Shown here: piece after piece, positions 1 through 5,124 of the stretch
Position numbering within the stretch: the first letter of the stretch is position 1
How the letters are laid out: each line of letters starts with the position of its first letter
DNA from: an uncultured Bacteroidia bacterium
GTDB lineage: Bacteria; Bacteroidota; Bacteroidia; Bacteroidales; UBA932
DNA: 5,124 nt
NCBI GenBank assembly: GCA_902766985.1
Contig: CACXFP010000268.1
Location: 1 to 5,124, forward strand
Reading direction: 5' to 3'
Made by a program: the position numbers and the translations under genes
Notes under the pieces: model-generated
The model's database searches: none
Told to the model about the DNA's origin: nothing
The model's input: the letters and a program-made list of their open reading frames with translations, nothing else

Positions 1-948
1 GGAATTCAAGGTCTCTATAAGGTCTTTTGCGTAGGTTTGCCGCTCGACGAGAAGGGCTTCGCTGCCTGTGAAGGCTTTCCTTTCCCTTTCGATCGTCCTG
101 GCTTTGGAGAGGAGGGAGCGGAAGTCATCGGAAGATGCCTCCTTCCGTTCCAGTTTTCCGAACTCATATCTCAGGATGTCCTGTTTCGGGTAGATACCTA
201 TAGCTTTCCCATCGTATTTGTCCGCAATCTTCCTCAGCGCTTCCAGCCTGGGATTTCCGTTATCTTCGATTCCGTAGGGGATGGAGGACGCTTCGAGATA
301 TTCCAGATATGCGCCGCGGGGATAGGTGCCTCCGACGATCGCGGCCAGTTCCTTGCAGGCCGCATCTTCCCTGAGGTCTCTCCCGGAAGACATGACAACA
401 GACCAGAGCGAATATTCAAAGTCGTTGGAAATCATTCCTCCAAGACATTCGTCCATGGCCATCCTGACGGAGGGATTGGCTTGGTAGAAGGCATGGTTCC
501 TGGCCGTGACGAGCCTGGTTTTCTGCGATAAGGCATAGGCGGTCAGCTCATCGCGGCTTCCCCCCTGGCGGCTCCTTATGTGTTCGAAAGTCACGATTGG
601 GTCGTCGTATTCTTTTACCCTTCTTGCGAGCTGGCGGGAAAGGGAATCCCTCAGTTTCCAGTTGCGTGACCTGACTACCTCTTCGTAAGTTCGTGCTGCG
701 TCGTAGAAATCCCAGGAAAGCCTTCTGGATGAGGCTTCCTTGATGATCCTGTCCAGGACCTCAGCCTGCTGCCTGGGCCTGTCTGCGTTTTCTGCGTCCT
801 TGTATTCTTTCCATAGGGAAACAAGCACATGCCCGTTCCCGTCGGTTTTTTCCTGAGTGGATTTCATGTATTCAGAGTTTGCCTTTGTGATGTATGCCGC
901 ACCTGCCAGCAGGGAAGATACGGCGGCAAGGATCAAAATGTTTCTCAT
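1..948 (-). CDS. Secreted protein, probable alpha-2-macroglobulin family, N-terminal part (C-terminus cut by window edge)
   Basis: The frame is open from the ATG at 948 to the window edge, giving 316 codons with no stop. Residues 1-23 look like a Sec signal peptide: a short basic start, a hydrophobic run (ILILAAVSSLLAGAAYI) and a likely cleavage after TKA. There is no lipobox cysteine, so the protein is expected in the periplasm. The mature part is charged and helical. It includes LWKEYKDAENADRP (residues 45-58) and RLSWDFYDAA (76-85), a pattern I associate with the N-terminus of the very large (about 1,800 residue) alpha-2-macroglobulin-like proteins of Bacteroidales, thought to act as periplasmic protease traps. 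The MG and thioester regions that would prove this lie outside the window. The start is 5 nt after the folC stop, so the gene is probably co-transcribed with folC. No Shine-Dalgarno sequence is seen. The coding call is strong; the family call rests on remembered similarity. Another large helical periplasmic protein is the alternative. Confidence 0.62.
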   Translation of the reverse strand, partial: MRNILILAAVSSLLAGAAYITKANSEYMKSTQEKTDGNGHVLVSLWKEYKDAENADRPRQQAEVLDRIIKEASSRRLSWDFYDAARTYEEVVRSRNWKLRDSLSRQLARRVKEYDDPIVTFEHIRSRQGGSRDELTAYALSQKTRLVTARNHAFYQANPSVRMAMDECLGGMISNDFEYSLWSVVMSSGRDLREDAACKELAAIVGGTYPRGAYLEYLEASSIPYGIEDNGNPRLEALRKIADKYDGKAIGIYPKQDILRYEFGKLERKEASSDDFRSLLSKARTIERERKAFTGSEALLVERQTYAKDLIETLNS

Positions 949-953
949 TGTTT

Positions 954-2312
954 TCAAAAAAATGATATGGCTTCCGATACTACAAAGGTTGAGCCGCCGA
1001 TGTAGATGAGGCCCCCATGACCTTCCGGGGACGGTTTTCCGGCCAGCCCGGCGGCAATGGAAATGCCTTCCCCGACGGTCCCCGCGTCAATGGCTTCGGG
1101 AGAGGGCAGCCCGCGTGAGGCGAACCAATCCCGGAATCGTTGAAGTATCTTCCCGGAGGGCAGTGCCCTTTTCGTGCCCGGGGTGACGAAAACATAGGAG
1201 GCCTTGCGCGGCATCAGGGGGATGATACCGTCGAGGTCCTTGTCGGCCATCACTCCGTAGACGATCGTCAGGGAAGGGAATCTTCCGTTTTCCAGATACC
1301 TTTCCAGTTGGGCGAAGTTCTTTTCGAGCGCCGGGGGATTATGACCGATGTCAAGTATCGTATAAGGGTCGTTGCAGACCTTCTCCCACCTGCCGTGGAA
1401 ACCTGTGATGCCGGCCGTCCGCCTGAGGGCGGCATAGACTTTCCCTTCGTCGTCCAGGCAGTTGTAATATGGATCTTTTTTGAGGATATCAATCGCAGCG
1501 AATACGGTCCCGAGGTTCGTTTTCTGGTATTCCCCCTTGAGGTCCATGCCCTCGTACACGGCTTCGACTGCCGGATGGGAAACAGGGAAAGACCTGTCGG
1601 CGAATGTCACAGTGCAGAAATCCTTTGCCCTGGATAGGAATACTGGCTCGGTCTCCGGGTCCGTGACCCCGATTATCGCGGGAACACCTTCTTTCATTAT
1701 CCCTGCCTTCTCGGAGGCGATCTTGCCGAGGGTGTCTCCGAGGATGTCGCAGTGGTCCATGCCGATACTGGTGATTATGCTGAGGTCCGGGGTTATGATG
1801 TTGGTGCTGTCCAGCCTTCCTCCCAGCCCCGTTTCAATTACGGCTACGTCAACTTTTTCATCGGCGAACCATTTGAAAGCCATTCCGGTGGTTATCTCGA
1901 AGAAGGAAAGGTCGAGCCTCTCGAAAGTGTCTTCCCACCGGCACAGGAAATCCCACACGTATCCTTCCGGAATGAGTGTGCAGGAGTCCTCCGACACTAT
2001 CCTTGCCCTTTCCCGGAAGTCGAGGATATGGGGAGAGGTATAAAGCCCGGTTTTCTTTCCGCACCCGGCGAGGGCGGCACTCATCATGCTCGCTACTGAA
2101 CCCTTTCCATTGGTCCCGGCAACATGAATGCTCCTGAATGACCTGGAGGGGAACCCCAAGGCTGAATCGAATTCCAGCATGTGCCCGAGGCCCGGCTTAT
2201 ATGCCTGGGCGAAGGATGTTTTCTGCACTGAGGGGAATCGGTTGAAAATCCTCTCTATCTTTTGGTCGTAGTCTTTCTTGCTGAACTTTTTCAGGCAGTG
2301 TACTTTGTTCAT
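954..2312 (-). CDS. folC: Bifunctional folylpolyglutamate synthase / dihydrofolate synthase
   Basis: This cytoplasmic Mur-ligase-family enzyme adds L-glutamate to dihydropteroate and to folates using ATP. The 452-residue length is normal for FolC. Visible landmarks are the P-loop GTNGKGS (residues 66-72), TSPH followed by DFRER (92-102), the ETGLGGRLDSTN block starting at E160, then SIGMDH and a lysine-containing SEKAGIMK segment (the family's carbamylated-lysine region). The C-terminal glutamate-ligase domain follows, with DIGHNP at 321-326. No key motif is missing. I chose the ATG at 2312. The frame extends upstream to a TTG at 2375, but that extension (basic, His/Arg-rich, 21 residues) is unlike FolC N-termini and its start would fall inside a predicted -7 promoter box. 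The chosen ATG overlaps the stop of a 13-codon leader frame. The gene is divergent from the PurL-like gene and 5 nt upstream of the secreted-protein gene. Identification is very secure. Confidence 0.96.
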   Translation of the reverse strand: MNKVHCLKKFSKKDYDQKIERIFNRFPSVQKTSFAQAYKPGLGHMLEFDSALGFPSRSFRSIHVAGTNGKGSVASMMSAALAGCGKKTGLYTSPHILDFRERARIVSEDSCTLIPEGYVWDFLCRWEDTFERLDLSFFEITTGMAFKWFADEKVDVAVIETGLGGRLDSTNIITPDLSIITSIGMDHCDILGDTLGKIASEKAGIMKEGVPAIIGVTDPETEPVFLSRAKDFCTVTFADRSFPVSHPAVEAVYEGMDLKGEYQKTNLGTVFAAIDILKKDPYYNCLDDEGKVYAALRRTAGITGFHGRWEKVCNDPYTILDIGHNPPALEKNFAQLERYLENGRFPSLTIVYGVMADKDLDGIIPLMPRKASYVFVTPGTKRALPSGKILQRFRDWFASRGLPSPEAIDAGTVGEGISIAAGLAGKPSPEGHGGLIYIGGSTFVVSEAISFF

Positions 2313-2350
2313 CCGAGGGTGGTTTCGTCGCCTTCCGGCGTGTTTTGCAT
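2309..2350 (-). other. Possible 13-codon leader peptide overlapping the folC start
   Basis: The leftward leader of folC contains an ATG at 2350 that opens a frame encoding MQNTPEGDETTLG and ends in a TGA at 2311-2309. That stop overlaps the folC ATG as ATGA, the classic translational-coupling arrangement. The leader also holds a small perfect hairpin at 2329-2340 (CGCC / GGCG closing a GGAA loop, a GNRA-type tetraloop). If transcription begins just after the leftward -7 box at 2373-2380, the leader ATG would lie about 16 nt from the 5' end. Nothing shows that it is translated, and a frame this short can arise by chance. It has no run of one amino acid that would suggest attenuation. Confidence 0.25.
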
Positions 2351-2359
2351 GATGCTTTT

Positions 2360-2390
2360 TTTGAACTAATCCCAAAAATAACTAATTTTG
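2360..2390 (+). promoter_or_regulatory. Bacteroidetes-type promoter for the PurL-like / PIN-PhoH operon
   Basis: TTTG at 2360-2363 and TAATTTTG at 2383-2390 are separated by exactly 19 nt. This matches the Bacteroidetes primary sigma factor consensus of a -33 TTTG and a -7 TAnnTTTG. The expected transcription start is near 2395, giving a leader of roughly 15 nt before the ATG at 2411. This supports that ATG over the in-frame TTG at 2345, which lies upstream of the promoter. No operator-like inverted repeat is obvious. Confidence 0.72.
2373..2380 (-). promoter_or_regulatory. Possible leftward -7 promoter element for folC
   Basis: On the minus strand this reads TATTTTTG, a full match to the Bacteroidetes -7 consensus TAnnTTTG. 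It would place the transcription start near 2366 and leave a leader of about 55 nt before the folC ATG. No TTTG is present 19-21 nt upstream, so the -33 half is weak or absent. The box lies within the spacer of the rightward promoter at 2360-2390, so the two would compete for the same DNA. Confidence 0.42.
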
Positions 2391-2410
2391 AGCAGATATT
2401 GATAATCCAG

Positions 2411-3580
2411 ATGACAGGAAAGGTCTCGCCCCTATGGTCCGAATATGTGATTGACGGCAGTGCGCCCGCGCTGCCTCCCGGTCAGATGCTCCAGGAGTGT
2501 CTGTCGCCGGATGCCGAGGCTCCTGTCAGGCCTGAAGGGGCCTTGGAACCCGTCGTGGATGAAGTGGTGGACCCCGCTCCCTCATCCAATTCCTACGACC
2601 CGTCCCTGACGATGGATTACCTTTCCAGGACATCCAGGATGAAAAAGTCCCGCAGGGCTTTCCAGATGTTCTTTCCCGGCCCGTTCACCAGGAGCCGCAT
2701 CGCCGCCGCCCTGGCCGATACCCTTTGGCTGAGGGGGCATTTCCGCCTGCAGGATATCTGCCTCAGGGCAGAGTGGAAATGGAATCCTTCCGTCCTCGGC
2801 AACATGGCGGTTTTCTGGAATTCCGCCGAAGCCGCCGCCGACTATATAGACAGTCTCGGGATATCCCTTTCCGGCTTCTCGTATTCCGGGTCGTCCGACG
2901 CATGCCGCGTCTCCTTCGACGCCTCCCTCGACGCCTCCCGCGGGGATGCGGATGCCGACGATGATGTCGAAGGGGATGAAGGGCTGGAGGACACGAGGTC
3001 TGAACCTACGGGTGTCTATATGGGAAGGAGCCGTTCCTGTCCGTTGAGGCTTGTGCCTGATCCGGAGAGCTGGATAGTGTATATACCATTCGATTCTTGC
3101 GACTACCGCCTGGGCGGTTCCCTGCTTGCGGAATCCTTCGGTACTGCCGGAAGCGTCTTCCCGGAAATCCGGGATGCTGACTATTTCGTCGACTGCTTCG
3201 AAGTGGTGAGGGAACTGGTCGAGGACAAGGTGGTGCTTTCCGGAACTTCGGTAGGTGACGGAGGCCTTCTCACCGCATTGGATTCGATGTGCGGGGAGCA
3301 TGTGGGCGCGAGGATCGACGTGGGTGACGTGATGAGGGCTTCCGGGGAGAAGGGTATCGTCCGCGTGCTGTTCGGGGAGGTCCCCGGCGTGATCATCCAG
3401 ATCCGCGACATAGATTATGATTACCTCGACGCGGAACTCCTGCTCCAGGATGTCGTGTGGTATCCCATCGGGCATCCCAACGCTGACGGTTCTCTTGAGA
3501 TATGCAACAACTCTTCTTCCGGCATCGCCGGAATCCTCCAGAGCCTCATGAGCAGCCAGGCCCCTGAGGGAGAAGACTGA
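2411..3580 (+). CDS. Free-standing degenerate PurL-like protein (second AIR-synthase-related half of FGAM synthase)
   Basis: This 389-residue cytoplasmic protein has no signal peptide or membrane segment. From about residue 90 it follows, in order, the second synthase half of large-type PurL as I recall it from Bacteroides: SRIAAALADTLW, LRAEWKWN (118-125), DYRLGGS (231-237; PurL has LGGS), DADYFVDCFEVVRELV, LSGTSVGDGG (276-285; PurL LAGHDISAGG), VLFGEVPGVIIQI (319-331; PurL ILFAENPGIVIQV) and IGHP (353-356). It lacks the first synthase half and the glutaminase domain that complete the roughly 1,230-residue enzyme. The GKDS motif is reduced to a GFSYS region near 155-159, and the HD pair has become T279-S280. 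Residues 1-75 are Pro/Glu/Asp-rich and match nothing I know; about 170-195 is an acidic insert. Glutamine-dependent FGAM synthesis is therefore unlikely, and a structural, regulatory or new binding role is inferred. The ATG fits the promoter just upstream. PIN-PhoH follows after 28 nt. Homology is fairly sure; function is unknown. Confidence 0.8.
   Translation: MTGKVSPLWSEYVIDGSAPALPPGQMLQECLSPDAEAPVRPEGALEPVVDEVVDPAPSSNSYDPSLTMDYLSRTSRMKKSRRAFQMFFPGPFTRSRIAAALADTLWLRGHFRLQDICLRAEWKWNPSVLGNMAVFWNSAEAAADYIDSLGISLSGFSYSGSSDACRVSFDASLDASRGDADADDDVEGDEGLEDTRSEPTGVYMGRSRSCPLRLVPDPESWIVYIPFDSCDYRLGGSLLAESFGTAGSVFPEIRDADYFVDCFEVVRELVEDKVVLSGTSVGDGGLLTALDSMCGEHVGARIDVGDVMRASGEKGIVRVLFGEVPGVIIQIRDIDYDYLDAELLLQDVVWYPIGHPNADGSLEICNNSSSGIAGILQSLMSSQAPEGED
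2916..2939 (+). repeat. Perfect 12-nt tandem duplication in the PurL-like gene
   Basis: The unit TCGACGCCTCCC occurs twice in direct succession. It is in frame and encodes the repeated DAS of F-DAS-L-DAS-R around residues 169-177. It sits at the start of the acidic insert (residues 170-195, many Asp and Glu), where PurL has a short loop. Replication slippage is the simplest origin. Confidence 0.8.
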
Positions 3581-3608
3581 CGAAAGATTAAGATTCCATT
3601 AAAACCAT

Positions 3609-4985
3609 ATGACCAAATACGCTAACGTGCCCGAAAAAGATGGCAGCAGGACAAACCCGAAGATATTCGTCCTTGATACCAATATCATCCTCCATGACTA
3701 CAAGGCGATAAAGAAATTCCAGGAAAACGACCTGGTGATTCCTGTCGCCGTAGTCGAGGAACTCGACAAGTTCAAGAAAGGGAACGACGCCCTCAGCTAT
3801 AATGCGCGGGGATTCATGAGGGAAATCGACAGGATCACCGAGGGCAAGAAGTTTGGAAAGCGCGGAGTGCAGATAGCCAAGGGGCTGGGGTGCATCAGGG
3901 TGGAACCCAACCATCCGTTCGCGGAGGAATTCAAGGACCTTTTCCACGATGACACCCAGGACCACAGGATCCTGGCTACGGCAATGTGGGTGAGGGACAA
4001 CAATCCCGGAAGGTTTACGGCTCTCGTGACCAAGGATATCAACCTCCGGCTGAAGGCCAAGGCTGCGGGGATGGAGGTCCAGGATTATCTCACCGACAGG
4101 GTGGAGGAAAAGAAGGTGGAAGACAGGGAAAGGGAGGTCCGTTTCCTGGACGATATTACGGCCGACCAGGTCCATTCCATCCTTAACGGCCCGGAAAACT
4201 GCGTTCAGTGGAAGGGGCTCGTAGAAAGCCGCCCCCAGGCGAACCAGCTGTACAAGTTCAGGGACTCTGAAGGAAGGGTGCACTGCGCCAGGTATGACTG
4301 GGACCGTGATGTCATAATCCTCGTCCGTTCCAAGGAAGCGTACGGTATCCGGCCACGCAATGACGAGCAGGTCTTTGCCATGGACGCCTGCCTCAATCCG
4401 AAGATTTCGCTTGTTTCCCTCACTGGGGGCGCCGGAACCGGAAAGACGCTGATAGCCATCGCCGCCGCCCTCGAGCAGGAAAGGGATTATGATCAGATCG
4501 TGATCACCCGTCCGGCCGTGGTGCTCGGCAACCAGGACATCGGATTCCTGCCAGGGGACAAGGACAGGAAAATGTCCCCTTTCATGCAGCCCATCATGGA
4601 CAACGTCGCCGTGATCAGGGAACAGTTCCGCGCCTCAAGCAAGGAGGCCCTGAAGATCCAGAGGCTGATCGATGAGGGCAGGATAGTGATCGAGCCCCTG
4701 GCCTATATCAGGGGACGCAGCCTCGGCAGGTCCTTCTTTATCATCGACGAGGCCCAGAACCTTACCCCGCATGAGGTCAAGACCATCATCACCAGGGCCG
4801 CCGAAGGCACCAAGATGGTGTTTACCGGGGATATCTTCCAGATTGACCAGCCCTACCTCGACATGTGGTCCAACGGCCTGACCCACCTGTCGGACAAGAT
4901 GGACGGCCAGAAACTTTTCGAGCACATATCCCTCCGCAAGGGAGAACGCAGCGAGCTCTCGGAACTCGCCGCCAGGCTGCTGTAA
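3609..4985 (+). CDS. phoH: PIN-PhoH family protein (PIN ribonuclease domain fused to PhoH ATPase)
   Basis: This 458-residue cytoplasmic protein has two domains. The N-terminal PIN domain (about 17-160) shows the acidic nuclease set: D23 in VLDTNI, E50/E51 in VVEELDKFK, D118 in DTQDHRIL and D143 in TKDINLR. A linker rich in Glu, Lys and Arg (about 163-182) leads to a middle segment and then the PhoH P-loop ATPase: Walker A GGAGTGKT (273-280), Walker B IIDEAQN (378-384) and FTGDIFQID (405-413). Members of this two-domain family studied in mycobacteria (PhoH2) unwind and cut RNA, so an ATP-driven RNA-processing role is expected. All key residues are present. The length is typical for the two-domain family, not the shorter PIN-less PhoH. 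The gene lies 28 nt downstream of the PurL-like gene with no promoter motif between them, so the two are probably one transcript. The ATG at 3609 follows an AT-rich leader without Shine-Dalgarno. The family call is very secure; the RNA target is unknown. Confidence 0.96.
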   Translation: MTKYANVPEKDGSRTNPKIFVLDTNIILHDYKAIKKFQENDLVIPVAVVEELDKFKKGNDALSYNARGFMREIDRITEGKKFGKRGVQIAKGLGCIRVEPNHPFAEEFKDLFHDDTQDHRILATAMWVRDNNPGRFTALVTKDINLRLKAKAAGMEVQDYLTDRVEEKKVEDREREVRFLDDITADQVHSILNGPENCVQWKGLVESRPQANQLYKFRDSEGRVHCARYDWDRDVIILVRSKEAYGIRPRNDEQVFAMDACLNPKISLVSLTGGAGTGKTLIAIAAALEQERDYDQIVITRPAVVLGNQDIGFLPGDKDRKMSPFMQPIMDNVAVIREQFRASSKEALKIQRLIDEGRIVIEPLAYIRGRSLGRSFFIIDEAQNLTPHEVKTIITRAAEGTKMVFTGDIFQIDQPYLDMWSNGLTHLSDKMDGQKLFEHISLRKGERSELSELAARLL

Positions 4986-4997
4986 TTTGCGGCATGT

Positions 4998-5028
4998 TTT
5001 CGATATTCGAGTTTTTATAGTATTTTTG
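4998..5028 (+). promoter_or_regulatory. Bacteroidetes-type promoter upstream of ppdK
   Basis: TATTTTTG at 5021-5028 matches the -7 consensus TAnnTTTG fully. TTTC at 4998-5001, 19 nt upstream, is one base off the -33 TTTG. Transcription would start near 5034, giving a leader of about 40 nt before the ATG at 5075. The 89-nt gap after PIN-PhoH has no convincing terminator, so some read-through from the upstream operon is possible. Confidence 0.6.
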
Positions 5029-5074
5029 CAGGCTGTTCAGACTGACCCGAAATTAATTTAGATTCAAGATAACT

Positions 5075-5124
5075 ATGTTCGAAGAGAAAAAGAGAGTTTA
5101 CCGTTTCGGTGGAAAGACCGCCGA
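5075..5124 (+). CDS. ppdK: Probable pyruvate, phosphate dikinase, first 16 codons (cut by window edge)
   Basis: An ATG opens a frame that runs to the window end and encodes MFEEKKRVYRFGGKTA. The KKRVYxFG pattern followed by a short Gly/Lys-rich turn is how Bacteroidales pyruvate, phosphate dikinases begin, just before their conserved LLGGKGANLAEM block. That block would lie immediately beyond the window edge and is not seen. The enzyme interconverts pyruvate, ATP and phosphate with PEP, AMP and pyrophosphate in the cytoplasm. A Bacteroidetes-type promoter lies about 45 nt upstream, so it is likely its own transcription unit. Only 16 residues are available, so the identification is likely but not certain. 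Confidence 0.68.
   Translation, partial: MFEEKKRVYRFGGKTA

Noticed and set aside
37..531. A 164-codon plus-strand frame at the left edge
   Set aside because: It lies opposite the 316-codon leftward frame that begins with a signal peptide and directly follows folC; its translation shows no motif.
1140..2099. Several 115-187-codon plus-strand frames opposite folC
   Set aside because: They are shadows of folC, whose motifs are all present on the other strand.
2313..2375. The 21-codon upstream extension of folC starting at TTG
   Set aside because: It would start inside the predicted leftward -7 box, uses a rare start codon, and adds a basic tail not typical of FolC.
2345..2410. The 22-codon upstream extension of the PurL-like gene starting at TTG
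   Set aside because: It lies upstream of and within the strong rightward promoter, so it would not be on the transcript.
2582..3475. A 297-codon open frame on the minus strand opposite the PurL-like gene
   Set aside because: It is antisense to a gene supported by homology and a promoter, its translation is rich in His, Pro, Gly and Arg with no recognisable motif, and long antisense frames are common in GC-rich coding DNA.
3588..4283. A 231-codon minus-strand frame opposite the PIN domain of PhoH
   Set aside because: It mirrors the codon pattern of the secure PIN-PhoH gene and contains no family motif or promoter.
4999..5020. TCGA-TAT-TCGA hairpin followed by a T-run after PIN-PhoH, as a terminator
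   Set aside because: The stem is only 4-5 base pairs and AT-rich, and it overlaps the -33 region of the next promoter; it is too weak to call.

Overview
The window most likely comes from an uncultured or gut-type member of the Bacteroidales (phylum Bacteroidota). Three things point there. Two intergenic regions carry the phylum's own promoter signature, TTTG (or TTTC) - 19 nt - TAnnTTTG. None of the starts has a Shine-Dalgarno sequence, and the short leaders are AT-rich. The proteins also resemble Bacteroidales homologues recalled from memory: a Bacteroidetes-type FolC, a periplasmic alpha-2-macroglobulin-like N-terminus, a PIN-PhoH ATPase and the start of pyruvate, phosphate dikinase. No search could be run, so this taxonomy is inference.

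Layout. Positions 1-2312 are transcribed leftward: folC (folate polyglutamylation) is followed after 5 nt by the first 316 codons of a large secreted protein that runs off the left edge and is probably an alpha-2-macroglobulin family protein. Positions 2313-2410 are a compact divergent promoter region in which rightward and leftward -7 boxes nearly touch. Positions 2411-4985 are transcribed rightward: a 389-residue protein that I recognise as a free-standing, degenerate version of the second AIR-synthase-like half of large-type PurL (FGAM synthase), then 28 nt later a PIN-PhoH protein. After 89 nt containing another Bacteroidetes-type promoter, the first 16 codons of a probable ppdK begin.

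How the genes fit together. folC and ppdK are housekeeping metabolism (one-carbon cofactors; pyruvate/PEP interconversion). PIN-PhoH is expected to act on RNA. The PurL-like protein is the odd one. It keeps the fold-level landmarks of the PurL second half but lacks the first half, the glutaminase domain and the nucleotide/metal-binding residues. It also carries an acidic, slippage-prone insert, so it is unlikely to be an FGAM synthase. Its close spacing to PIN-PhoH suggests co-transcription. It is the best candidate here for something undescribed. No tRNA, rRNA, CRISPR, insertion sequence or other mobile element is visible, and no stretch over 300 bases lacks a gene.
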